DNA of 34,204 nt from Fidelibacterota bacterium (lineage in GTDB: Bacteria; Fidelibacterota; Marinisomatia; Marinisomatales; Marinisomataceae). A program made the position numbers and the translations under genes. Where the stretch lies: the NCBI GenBank assembly GCA_029253045.1, contig JAQXAG010000101.1, positions 1 through 34,204 on the forward strand, read 5' to 3'. The notes under the pieces were generated by a model, which saw nothing but the letters and a program-made list of their open reading frames with translations, was not told the DNA's origin and ran no database searches. Below, piece by piece: positions 8,599 to 16,703 of this stretch. The first letter of the stretch is position 1; the number at the start of each line of letters is the position of its first letter.

Positions 8599-9332
8599 CA
8601 ATCTTTTCCAGATTCATTACTATAGTTAGTTTGTTTTCTTTTTTTATTCACTTTTTCATTCTCTTTTATTGCATTAAGTATATTTTCAGCAGTTTGCCTT
8701 GATTGAATCTCACGATTTTGTTCATTTTGCTGATCTGGGGATTTTGAATTTTGATTATCAGTTGGACCATCATCATTATTTTTTGAATCGTTTTTATCTT
8801 GTTGATTACTGGATTCATCATTTTGGCTATCATCTTTTTTATCTCTATCTTTTTCTTTCTCTTTATTTTCATCATTTTCTTCTTCTTCTGATTTTTTACT
8901 TTCATCCTTCTTTTTTTGCATACTTTTATTTTTTTTAATCTCACTTTTTACAAATTCATAATTTTTTCGCGCATCTAAATCGTCAGGATTACTAAGTAAT
9001 GCCCCTCTAAAAGCTTTTAAACTTTTTTCAAGCTGCTGTGACCTATAGAGCGTATTTCCATAGTTATAACTTAAATCTGAAGAGTATCCAGATGAATCTT
9101 CATAAGCTTTTTCAAATATAGAACTTGCTTTGCTTGTACTGTCCATCTTTGAATAGATAGTTCCTATATTGTAGAGAAGCTCTTCTTGTGATATATTTTC
9201 ATCTTCAATCTTGCTAAGCTGTTTATAATAATCTAAAGCAGATTTGATATCTCCATTTTCATACATTTTATATCCCATGTCCTGTGATGACAAGATTGAT
9301 AGTGAAATAATACTTATAAATAATCTTTTCAT
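8595..9332 (-). CDS. batC: BatC-like TPR protein with charged linker
   Basis: 245 residues. A signal peptide (MKRLFISIISLSILSSQ) precedes TPR units over about residues 20-125 ('LLYNIGTIYSKMDSTSKA', 'SYNYGNTLYRSQQLEKSL'). A Lys/Glu/Asp/Asn/Gln-rich low-complexity stretch covers about 130-208, and a short conserved tail ('TAENILNAIKENEK' ... 'SGKDW') closes the protein. The poly-charged linker and the Lys-Asp-Trp ending are typical of BatC in Bacteroidota-like genomes. It probably provides a periplasmic docking platform for the VWA proteins BatA/BatB. The gene overlaps batB by 4 nt (ATGA). The antisense and -1 frame ORFs over the charged part are shadows caused by the biased codons. Confidence 0.85.
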   Translation of the reverse strand: MKRLFISIISLSILSSQDMGYKMYENGDIKSALDYYKQLSKIEDENISQEELLYNIGTIYSKMDSTSKASSIFEKAYEDSSGYSSDLSYNYGNTLYRSQQLEKSLKAFRGALLSNPDDLDARKNYEFVKSEIKKNKSMQKKKDESKKSEEEENDENKEKEKDRDKKDDSQNDESSNQQDKNDSKNNDDGPTDNQNSKSPDQQNEQNREIQSRQTAENILNAIKENEKVNKKRKQTNYSNESGKDW

Positions 9333-10327
9333 TTTCTTCTTTTTCCTGAAGGTAAAATATATGCTGTAAATAAGAAAAGTATAGCAAAAAATAAAGGGTA
9401 CTGATATTTATGGTCATATTCTGCGAACTCATAAGAACTTATTAAAGAAGCTTCTCCTTCACTTATTACTTCATTTATCTCCTTACTTATTGGTTCACTG
9501 TTAGCAATTCTAAAAAAACTACCTTTTCCGAGCTGTGATAGTTCGCCTAAAAACATATCATTTAATTTACTCATAATAAGATCTCCAGATTCATTTCTTA
9601 AAAAAACTCCTTCTTTTTTTCCATCAGGAATTAAAGAGCCTTTTATACTACCTATCCCAACTACGTGTATAGTGATATCATCAGATAAAGCTGAGCTAAC
9701 CGCATTTAATGAGTTCGAACTATGGTCTTCTCCATCTGAAAAAAGAAATATCATTTTTTGCTGTGGACTTTCGCTATCAAATGCAACAATAGACGTTTCT
9801 ATCGCCTGACCAATAGCAGTTCCTTTTGAAGAAATCATTTCAGTGTCTATGCTTTTGACGAATAATTTTGCTGCATCATAGTCCATGGTTAGTGGTAGAT
9901 ATAAAAAATTTGATCCTGAAAAAACTACAATACCTAACCTATCGCCCTTTAGATTATCAATAATTTTGCTAATCTCAAACTTTACTCTATCAATTCTCGA
10001 AGGTTTTATGTCCTGAGCATTCATACTGGTAGATACATCAATAGCGAAAATAATATCTACTCCCTTTCTCTCAACGGGTTTAACCGTAGTTCCAGTTTTT
10101 AATCCTGCAATTGAGAAAACAATAATAAATAAAGAAAAATATCGTAATAAGGTCTTTATTCTCATACTCTGTAAATTTCCTCTAGAAAATAAATTTTCTC
10201 TAAACTTTGGATTAAAGCTATTTGAACTAAAAACTTTATTATATCTACCTCTATAATGTGCAAAAAATAAAATTGAAAGTGTAATCAATAAAGAGATAAA
10301 TGCTAGATTTAGATTTTCAAATGTCAT
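9329..10327 (-). CDS. batB: BatB-like von Willebrand factor A protein
   Basis: 332 residues. One membrane segment at the N-terminus ('NLAFISLLITLSILFF') and another near residue 65-80 are followed by a VWA domain over about residues 90-290. A final membrane segment ('LFFAILFLFTAYILP') ends the protein. The metal-ion-dependent adhesion site is intact: 'FAIDVSTSM' (DxSxS), 'KGTAIGQAI' (Thr) and 'FLFSDGEDHSS' (Asp). The residue pattern 'DIKPSRIDRVKFEI' is shared with BatA. Together with BatA it likely forms the membrane core of the Bat complex. Overlaps of 4 nt (ATGA) link it to batA and batC. Confidence 0.9.
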   Translation of the reverse strand: MTFENLNLAFISLLITLSILFFAHYRGRYNKVFSSNSFNPKFRENLFSRGNLQSMRIKTLLRYFSLFIIVFSIAGLKTGTTVKPVERKGVDIIFAIDVSTSMNAQDIKPSRIDRVKFEISKIIDNLKGDRLGIVVFSGSNFLYLPLTMDYDAAKLFVKSIDTEMISSKGTAIGQAIETSIVAFDSESPQQKMIFLFSDGEDHSSNSLNAVSSALSDDITIHVVGIGSIKGSLIPDGKKEGVFLRNESGDLIMSKLNDMFLGELSQLGKGSFFRIANSEPISKEINEVISEGEASLISSYEFAEYDHKYQYPLFFAILFLFTAYILPSGKRRK

Positions 10328-11292
10328 ACAATCCTTCTAAAATAAATAACTCTAAATAACTCACTTGATAATAGTAGAATGAATCCAGTATATAAAAACC
10401 ATAAATAAACCTCTTTGAATTCTGAATAATAGCTTATGATGACTTCAGATTTTTCTAGCTCATTAATTTCAGAATAGATACCCGCTAAACTTTTCTTATC
10501 TATAGCTCTAAAGTATTTTCCACCCGTTTCTAAAGCTATGCCTTTAAGTGATTCTTCATCAATTTCATTTCTAATGTACCTTCCACCAGGAATTTGCGTT
10601 ACTGCTTGTCTAGTTCCAGCTCCTATTGTATAAATTCTAATATTATACTCTTTTGCTATTTTTGCAGCCGCTATTGGATCGATAGCTCCAGCATTATTGC
10701 TTCCATCAGATAAGAGAATAATCACTTTGCTTTTTGAGTCATTTACTCTCAACCTATTTACAGCATTAGCAATAGCTATGCCTATTGCTGTTCCATCATA
10801 CTTTGGCTCTACTACTGTTACTTCGCTTAAAAGATTATTTAAAACACCGTAGTCAACGGTCAGAGGGCATTGAATAAATGTTTCTTTTCCAAAGACTAAA
10901 AGACCAACTCGATCACCTTTCCTGTTATCGATAAAATCTTTAGCTGCTTGTTTAACGGCTTCAAGACGATTAGGTTTAAAATCTTCTGCAAGCATACTAC
11001 TACTAGTATCTAATACTAACATAATATCAACAACTTCAATTGTTACGTTCTTATCATTGGTGGATATTCTAGGTCTGGCTATAGCAACTATCAAACATAC
11101 TAAAGCGGATATAAATAAGAATTTGAACAATCTAATTTTAAAAATACCCGATCTCCCAAAAAAAGATTTTAGGTGTTTTGTATTTGAAACCTGAAAAGAT
11201 ATAGCTTTATTAGATGAATAAAATCTTTTGAATATTGATAGAGATATCAATATGACAATTAAGTATAAAAAATTTGGATGTAGAAATTCCAT
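10324..11292 (-). CDS. batA: BatA-like von Willebrand factor A protein
   Basis: 322 residues with the same layout as BatB: hydrophobic segments near the N-terminus and around residues 57-72, a VWA domain (about 85-285), and a C-terminal membrane helix ('YLWFLYTGFILLLSSELF'). The MIDAS motif is complete: 'LVLDTSSSM', 'DGTAIGIAI' and 'ILLSDGSNNAG'. BatA and BatB are paralogues. In many genomes batA is preceded by a MoxR AAA+ ATPase and a DUF58 gene; here gatA stands 7 nt upstream instead. A short AGG ribosome site precedes the ATG. Confidence 0.9.
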   Translation of the reverse strand: MEFLHPNFLYLIVILISLSIFKRFYSSNKAISFQVSNTKHLKSFFGRSGIFKIRLFKFLFISALVCLIVAIARPRISTNDKNVTIEVVDIMLVLDTSSSMLAEDFKPNRLEAVKQAAKDFIDNRKGDRVGLLVFGKETFIQCPLTVDYGVLNNLLSEVTVVEPKYDGTAIGIAIANAVNRLRVNDSKSKVIILLSDGSNNAGAIDPIAAAKIAKEYNIRIYTIGAGTRQAVTQIPGGRYIRNEIDEESLKGIALETGGKYFRAIDKKSLAGIYSEINELEKSEVIISYYSEFKEVYLWFLYTGFILLLSSELFRVIYFRRIV

Positions 11293-11299
11293 TTATTAC

Positions 11300-12658
11300 C
11301 TATTTAAATAATTCTTCCTTATTCAATGAATGCGCAAAATTGAATAAAGTTTCCTCTTTAAATGAATTACCTGCAATTTGGAATCCTACAGGTAATTTAT
11401 TTTTTAACATTCCCGCTGGAATATTTAGTGAAGGAGAGCCTATCAAGTTGAATGGAACAGTGAATATATCAGCAAGATACATTTTAATAGGGTTGTCTAA
11501 ATTATTTTTTAATGGAAACGCTGTTGAAGAAGTAGTGGGTATAAATAAACAATCTACCTTAGAAAAGAGCTTATTATACTCATCTTTTATTAGTCTTCTG
11601 ACTTTCAATGCTTTTGAATAATATGCATCATAATATCCGGATGATAATACATATGTACCTGTCATAATTCTTCGCTTTACTTCATCAGAAAAACCTCGAG
11701 ATCTAGATTCAATATACAATTCATTCAAATCTTTAGAGGTTGCTCTTTTTCCATATCTAACTCCATCAAAACGAGATAAATTTGAAGAAGCTTCTGCCAT
11801 AGTTAAAACATAATAAGTAGCAACACAGTAGTCAAAGTATGGTAAGTCAATCTCAACTAATTTCACCCTATTCCTTGTCAAGAAGTCTAGAACTACGTGA
11901 TATCTATCTATAATTTCGCTATCTATTTCAGATAGAAGATGATCACTTAAAATTCCTACTCGTTTAGGAAGTACCTCTTTGTTATACTTCTCTAATGAGA
12001 GAACTGTTTCCATGGATGATGTTGCATCTTTAGGATCTTTTCCAGACATTACACTGAATGCTGATGTTATATTTTTAAGTTGTTTAGATAATATTCCTAT
12101 TGTATCAAATGACGATGCATGAGCTACTAAACCATATCTAGAAATTCTACCATATGTAGGTTTAAGGCCATATATACCACAAAACGAAGCTGGCTGCCTT
12201 ATAGAACCACCTGTATCTGAGCCTAATGCAATATCACACAAATCTTCTGCCACAGCTGCTGCAGATCCACCGCTAGATCCTCCTGCAACTTTTTTTAAAT
12301 CATAAGGATTCTTAACAGAACCATAAATTGAATATTCTGATGATGAACCCATAGCAAATTCATCCATATTTGTTTGTCCTGTTATTAGAGCTCCATTAGA
12401 TTCTAAGCGATCTATTACAGTAGCACTATATGGAGATTTGTAAGATTGTAAAAGATTAGATGCACATGTTAGAGGCTCTCCCTTTATAGCGATATTATCT
12501 TTTACTAATATGGTCTTCCCTGATAAGACATTACTATTATTAGTTATTTTTGAGGAAACTTTATCGAACCTTGTTCTAATAATAGCATTTGTTTTGCTAT
12601 TAGCAATTTTTTCTTGCTGAGAAACAAGTTTTTGTTTTAAAGCATTAGATGGGGACAT
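11300..12658 (-). CDS. gatA: Glutamyl-tRNA(Gln)/aspartyl-tRNA(Asn) amidotransferase subunit A
   Basis: 452 residues, slightly short but full length in domain terms. The amidase-signature catalytic Lys is in '[11 protein letters not shown]' (K53), and the Ser-rich core '[17 protein letters not shown]' and '[14 protein letters not shown]' supplies the cis-Ser and the nucleophile (S152). The C-terminus has the GatA-type sequence '[20 protein letters not shown]' and 'LPVGFQIAG'. It releases ammonia from glutamine for the tRNA-dependent amidation of Glu-tRNA(Gln). gatB and gatC are not in the window. It begins 6 nt after tatA. Confidence 0.95.
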   Translation of the reverse strand: MSPSNALKQKLVSQQEKIANSKTNAIIRTRFDKVSSKITNNSNVLSGKTILVKDNIAIKGEPLTCASNLLQSYKSPYSATVIDRLESNGALITGQTNMDEFAMGSSSEYSIYGSVKNPYDLKKVAGGSSGGSAAAVAEDLCDIALGSDTGGSIRQPASFCGIYGLKPTYGRISRYGLVAHASSFDTIGILSKQLKNITSAFSVMSGKDPKDATSSMETVLSLEKYNKEVLPKRVGILSDHLLSEIDSEIIDRYHVVLDFLTRNRVKLVEIDLPYFDYCVATYYVLTMAEASSNLSRFDGVRYGKRATSKDLNELYIESRSRGFSDEVKRRIMTGTYVLSSGYYDAYYSKALKVRRLIKDEYNKLFSKVDCLFIPTTSSTAFPLKNNLDNPIKMYLADIFTVPFNLIGSPSLNIPAGMLKNKLPVGFQIAGNSFKEETLFNFAHSLNKEELFK

Positions 12659-12664
12659 CTAACT

Positions 12665-12841
12665 TTATTCTTCGGATTTTTCAGATTTTCTTAATTCATC
12701 TTTGGTGTCATCCAATGCACCACGAAATTCTCTTAATGATTTAGCAAATCCCCTCGCTAAACCAGGAAGTCTCTTACCGCCAAAAAGGAGTAAAAGAATA
12801 AGAAAAATTATTACTAATTCACCTGTACCTAAATTAAACAT
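12665..12841 (-). CDS. tatA: Sec-independent (Tat) translocase protein TatA/E
   Basis: 58 codons, not present in the ORF track because of its length. The protein begins MFNLGTGELVIIFLILLLLF: a short N-terminal transmembrane helix preceded by the polar 'GTGE' element. Next come the 'FGGKRLPGLARGFAKSLREF' hinge and amphipathic helix with the conserved Phe-Gly and Pro, and a short charged tail ending KSEKSEE. This is a clear TatA. It oligomerises to pass folded, twin-arginine proteins across the inner membrane with TatC (and TatB where present), neither of which is in the window. An AGAGG ribosome site lies upstream; the gene is spaced 16 nt from the DUF4321 gene and 6 nt from gatA. Confidence 0.93.
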   Translation of the reverse strand: MFNLGTGELVIIFLILLLLFGGKRLPGLARGFAKSLREFRGALDDTKDELRKSEKSEE

Positions 12842-12857
12842 ATCAAAACCTCTTTTT

Positions 12858-13136
12858 TTATCTAAAATATCTTAATAAATAATATGCAATCGCAAAACCA
12901 ATAACACTACAAACATTAAATCTTAAAATGAACCCAAAATCAAGTGCAATAACACCTAAATCTACTAAAAATCCACTATCAATTGAACCAAAAGAAAAAT
13001 CAAATGTTGTAAGGAAAAATTGCTTAACTGTACTTTCCTCGGGTAATATATATCCCAAAAATTGACCTAAAGCAGTTCCAATCATTGCTCCAGCCAATAT
13101 TCCCACTCCTATTAAACTAATACTTCTATTGCTCAT
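12858..13136 (-). CDS. Small two-helix membrane protein, DUF4321-like
   Basis: 92 residues with two hydrophobic segments, about 7-31 ('LIGVGILAGAMIGTALGQFLG') and 66-90 ('LGFIL'-type region ending 'IGFAIAYYLLRYF'). A Gly-rich first helix, a short acidic loop ('PEESTVKQFF') and the statement-like 'DLGVIALDFGFILRFNVCSV' segment fit the DUF4321 family of small membrane proteins. The function is unknown. The ATG overlaps the htrA stop (ATGA) and tatA follows, so it is made together with envelope-transport components; a role there is inference only. Confidence 0.7.
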   Translation of the reverse strand: MSNRSISLIGVGILAGAMIGTALGQFLGYILPEESTVKQFFLTTFDFSFGSIDSGFLVDLGVIALDFGFILRFNVCSVIGFAIAYYLLRYFR

Positions 13137-14200
13137 GATTTACCTAGCACTAAGTTAACTACTTTTATTTCATTTTCTCTTTGAATTCTTAACTTAATCA
13201 TATCACCTGGTCTTGCATCATTATTTGCCAAAACCAGCTTAAGCTGATCATAGCTTTGAATTTGATATCCTTCAATTCCAATAATAATATCTCCTTTGTA
13301 CAGTGCTTTATTATCTCCAGAATTATCATAATCAACAGAATTGATATATAATCCTATCTCACCATTATCTCCATATCGATATGTTGTTGCATTAATGCCA
13401 AAAGAAAATCTTCTATCAATAAATCCTTTTAATTTCAATTCTTCTGCGATTTTTTTTGCATAATTGATTGGAATTGCAAATCCAAGATTTTCTGAGTCAT
13501 TTCTCACAAAAGTATTAATTGCTAATACTTTACCGTTAGTGTCTACTAAAGGCCCCCCACTGTTTCCAGGATTTAAGGAGGCATCAGTTTGAATCATATT
13601 ATTCATTAATCTTTTAGTATTCGCATCAATTCCAAAATCTGCATTAATGGCACTTATAATACCTGCAGAAGCTATTGGTTGATAATTTGCCGCAGCAAAT
13701 AAACTTTTTGGATTTCCTAATGCTACGACCCATTCTCCGACAATGGCTTCATCTGAATCACCAAGCTCACAATGATAGAAATCTTCGCCTTCAATCTTCA
13801 ACAGAGCTACATCTGACCTACTATCAACCCCAACTATTGAGGCTACATAATGATCACCTCCAGGTAAAGCTACATCAATTTTAATATTCGTTGTGGACAA
13901 AGAGGGATTGGAGATTTCCGTAACTATATTATGAGCATTTGTTAAAATATATCCATCTTTACTTATGATAAAACCAGAACCAGATGATTGTATTGGCTTA
14001 ATAGGTTTAAGTCGGCCTGTCCAACGATTTATTTGAGTTATTTCTTGATTTCTATATATACTTACTACTCCAGGACTAGCGCTCTTAATCGCTGCTGTAA
14101 TAGCTGTAGTTTTGGATTCAGAAACAGTAAAATTTTTATCTTGAGACTGGTTGCATCCAATGATAAGGCATAATAGTATAATTGCTATCTTATTTTTCAT
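13133..14200 (-). CDS. HtrA/DegP-type serine protease, predicted lipoprotein
   Basis: 355 residues. The N-terminus 'MKNKIAIILLCLIIGCNQSQ' reads as a lipoprotein signal with lipobox I-I-G-C (Cys16). The trypsin-like domain has the full triad: His90 in 'ILTNAHNIV', Asp130 in 'RSDVALLKI' and Ser214 in 'NPGNSGGPLVD'. A single PDZ domain occupies about 265-352 ('GDIIIGIEGYQIQSYDQL'). It belongs to the DegS/HtrA class of envelope quality-control proteases. The lipid anchor is unusual compared with soluble DegP or helix-anchored DegS. It overlaps the end of truA by 11 nt, and lnt, which completes lipoprotein acylation, is in the same operon. Confidence 0.92.
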   Translation of the reverse strand: MKNKIAIILLCLIIGCNQSQDKNFTVSESKTTAITAAIKSASPGVVSIYRNQEITQINRWTGRLKPIKPIQSSGSGFIISKDGYILTNAHNIVTEISNPSLSTTNIKIDVALPGGDHYVASIVGVDSRSDVALLKIEGEDFYHCELGDSDEAIVGEWVVALGNPKSLFAAANYQPIASAGIISAINADFGIDANTKRLMNNMIQTDASLNPGNSGGPLVDTNGKVLAINTFVRNDSENLGFAIPINYAKKIAEELKLKGFIDRRFSFGINATTYRYGDNGEIGLYINSVDYDNSGDNKALYKGDIIIGIEGYQIQSYDQLKLVLANNDARPGDMIKLRIQRENEIKVVNLVLGKS

Positions 14201-14924
14201 AAAAAATTTTATTTAATATTAATCCATTCGCAGGAGCTTTTAGTAATTTTGCATCTTTTCTTGGGTTTGCCAATAAAGACAAAAATTCTTGTGTGCTTAT
14301 CTTTTTCTCCATATAACCTATCATTGTTCCTACTAAATATCGCACCATATGATGCAAAAATCTGTCACCTTCAATAATATAAAATAATTTATCATCTTCC
14401 AATGTCCATTTTGATTTGAATATTTCACAAATTGTATTCTTTTTTTCTATATCAAACTTAGAAAAAGATAAGAAATTATGCCTTCCTACTAACTCGTGCT
14501 CTATATCTTTTAATCTCTCAAAATTAAATTGCTTCAATGCAAAATGATCCTTACTAAGCAATGGATTTTCTGTTAAAGAACATTGATACAAGTACTGTTT
14601 CTTAATTGCATCAAATCGTGAATGAAATTCAGTATTAACTGCTTTGATATCTATTATTCGAATCTGAAGAGGCAACCTTGCATTTAAAGCTCTTTTAATA
14701 GCATCTAGTGACAGTTTTGTATCAAAATTAAAGTGAGCTACCTGGCCTAAAGCATGGACTCCTGCATCTGTTCTGCTCGCGGCTACAATTCTAATAAGAT
14801 TATTTTGATTTAAAAAAGACAAAGAATATTCAATTTTATCTTGAATGGTATTCAAATTTTCTTGTGATTGAAATCCTGAGAAACTGGATCCATCATATTG
14901 TATTATAACCTTATATCTATTCAT
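14190..14924 (-). CDS. truA: tRNA pseudouridine(38-40) synthase TruA
   Basis: 244 residues from the ATG at 14924. The track begins 12 codons earlier inside lnt, but family members start near 'MNRYKVIIQYDGSSFSGFQ', so the later start is preferred; it overlaps the lnt stop by 8 nt. The catalytic Asp is in 'AASRTDAGVHALGQVAHF'. Other family sequence includes 'IVAASRTDAGVHA' and the C-terminal 'FLHHMVRYLVGTMI'. It isomerises uridines 38-40 in the anticodon stem-loop of tRNAs. Confidence 0.95.
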   Translation of the reverse strand: MNRYKVIIQYDGSSFSGFQSQENLNTIQDKIEYSLSFLNQNNLIRIVAASRTDAGVHALGQVAHFNFDTKLSLDAIKRALNARLPLQIRIIDIKAVNTEFHSRFDAIKKQYLYQCSLTENPLLSKDHFALKQFNFERLKDIEHELVGRHNFLSFSKFDIEKKNTICEIFKSKWTLEDDKLFYIIEGDRFLHHMVRYLVGTMIGYMEKKISTQEFLSLLANPRKDAKLLKAPANGLILNKIFYEK

Positions 14925-16290
14925 ATAGAGGAACTTCCATAGTAAATACAATTCTTTCATTTAATTTTGATCGATAAATAATCTTTCCCGATGGTAAAAT
15001 TATTCCTGAAATACCTGTATTGGCACTCTGAATTATAGGAACTCGCTGCTCAACTGCTCTCAATCTTGCTAATTGAAAATGTTGATAAGGCATAAATTGA
15101 CCCACGTACGAATCATTAGTAATAATAAAGATTATTTCCGCCCCATTATCAACCATCTTTTCTACAATCTGAGGACTGCTAGAATCATAACAAATTAGTA
15201 TCGAGGCTTTAAAGTCATCTATATTGAAAGTTTTATATTCAGAGCCTGGATAAAAACTGCCTATATCGTCGAACTGATTCATTTTAGTAATCCAATTTCT
15301 GAAAAAAGGAACATATTCAGCAAATGGGACTAAAAATATTTTTTGATATGTATCAAATGATCCATCTGGCTTTAAAATAATAGAGCTATTAAAGTTTTGA
15401 TTTATTCCGTCAATATTTTTTCTTTCTGGTATACCAGTAATAAGATATGTTCCCGATAACTTATCCTGATATCTAACTCTATCGTACGGGTTATTTGCTA
15501 AAAATGATGTAACTGCTACTTCTGGCCATATGATGATATCTGCATTATCTTCCAAAGACTTTACTAATAAAGAATCCATCACTGCAAGATTTCTCAATCT
15601 TAGATTTGGATTCCATTTTTCATCTGGAAAAATTGAAGGTTGACCTATTGATACATTTACTGATTTTTCTATAGATCTATTATTTTGGCTATTTACATGA
15701 TAGTTTCCAAAAAATAAAATTGAGCACAATATTAAGACAAAGTATTTTAAAAAAACTGTATTTCGTTCTATAAAAAATCTATAAAGAATAAGATTAAAAA
15801 ATATAACCATAAATGAAATTGCATGTACTTCTATACTCGCTAGTTGAATAATCCTTATATACTCTGATTGAGTTAATGATAAATTCATCCATGGACCTGC
15901 TAAAGGTCCAATATTTCTTAAAAATTCAACAAAAAATATCCAAGATAAAGGTGTTAAGAGTAATTCTATTTTCTTTGGAATAAAATGCGTAGAAATAATA
16001 AATGCCATCCAAAAAATGGTTAAATATAAGGATAGTGCTAAATAAGATATAATTGCAACCGTTGGTGAGGTGCCAGAGTTTAATCCCATCCAATTTAGAA
16101 TGATCAAATTACTAGTAAAGCACGCTACGAATCCAAATAAGGCTTTTTGGCCAATTCTTTCTTCTTTTGATATACAGTGTAGTAGAGGTATAAAAGCAAT
16201 CCAAGCAAGAAATCCAAGACTAAATGGTGGATATGAAAGGCCTAGTAATAAACCCGACATTAATGGGAGAATTAATTTATTTATTTTCAT
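14917..16290 (-). CDS. lnt: Apolipoprotein N-acyltransferase
   Basis: 457 residues. About six to eight membrane segments fill residues 5-195, starting 'LPLMSGLLLGLSYPPFSLGF', followed by a periplasmic nitrilase-fold domain. The catalytic triad is recognisable: Glu257 in 'IIWPEVAV', Lys317 in 'QKIFLVPFAEYVPF' and Cys367 in 'SILICYDSSSPQ'. It transfers a third acyl chain to the N-terminal Cys of lipoproteins, a step typical of diderms. In E. coli the Cys is followed by Tyr-Glu; here it is Tyr-Asp. The ATG shares one base with the ruvX stop (TAATG). Confidence 0.94.
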   Translation of the reverse strand: MKINKLILPLMSGLLLGLSYPPFSLGFLAWIAFIPLLHCISKEERIGQKALFGFVACFTSNLIILNWMGLNSGTSPTVAIISYLALSLYLTIFWMAFIISTHFIPKKIELLLTPLSWIFFVEFLRNIGPLAGPWMNLSLTQSEYIRIIQLASIEVHAISFMVIFFNLILYRFFIERNTVFLKYFVLILCSILFFGNYHVNSQNNRSIEKSVNVSIGQPSIFPDEKWNPNLRLRNLAVMDSLLVKSLEDNADIIIWPEVAVTSFLANNPYDRVRYQDKLSGTYLITGIPERKNIDGINQNFNSSIILKPDGSFDTYQKIFLVPFAEYVPFFRNWITKMNQFDDIGSFYPGSEYKTFNIDDFKASILICYDSSSPQIVEKMVDNGAEIIFIITNDSYVGQFMPYQHFQLARLRAVEQRVPIIQSANTGISGIILPSGKIIYRSKLNERIVFTMEVPLYE

Positions 16291-16700
16291 TATTTTTTTC
16301 TATCAAGATAAGTCTGAAGAATAATAGAAGCAGATAACACGTCAACCATTTCTTTATTTTTACCAGTTTTAATATCTTGTTGTATCATAATCTTCTTAGC
16401 ATATTGACTGGATAACCTTTCGTCTTCCAAGTGTATCTCAAAATCATTGTTCTCCATTACAATTTTGAATTTATCAATAATTTCAGTCATATTATTTTCT
16501 TTATAATTCATATTCAACGGATAACCAATAACTAGTGTTTTAACATTTTTTTCTAATGCAATTTTTTTTAGAACTTCTACTAACTCTTTTTGATTTTTAT
16601 AGCGAATTGTTTCTAAGGGCATAGAAATTATTCTAGATGGATCTGATATTGCTATACCCACTTTTGATAAGCCAAAGTCAATTCCAATAATTCTATTCAT
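16290..16700 (-). CDS. ruvX: RuvX/YqgF family RNase H-fold nuclease
   Basis: 136 residues, the expected size. The N-terminal 'RIIGIDFGLSKVGIAISDPS' is the family signature with the first catalytic Asp. 'VIGYPLNMNYKEN' and 'LEDERLSSQYA' (acidic pair) follow, and the last Asp lies in 'EMVDVLSASIILQTYLD'. YqgF proteins act in 16S rRNA 5' end maturation in E. coli and as putative Holliday junction resolvases in other lineages. It lies 3 nt after rel. Confidence 0.93.
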   Translation of the reverse strand: MNRIIGIDFGLSKVGIAISDPSRIISMPLETIRYKNQKELVEVLKKIALEKNVKTLVIGYPLNMNYKENNMTEIIDKFKIVMENNDFEIHLEDERLSSQYAKKIMIQQDIKTGKNKEMVDVLSASIILQTYLDRKK

Positions 16701-16703
16701 ACT

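Noticed and set aside
8666-8944. 92-residue Lys/Met-rich ORF on the minus strand and a His/Phe-rich plus-strand ORF (8699-8938)
   Set aside because: Both are frame shadows of the charged low-complexity linker of batC, whose biased codons keep other frames open. They have no start context or family resemblance.
11274-11621. 115-residue plus-strand ORF
   Set aside because: It lies antisense to the strongly supported end of gatA and start of batA, and its composition is what the complement of those codons gives.
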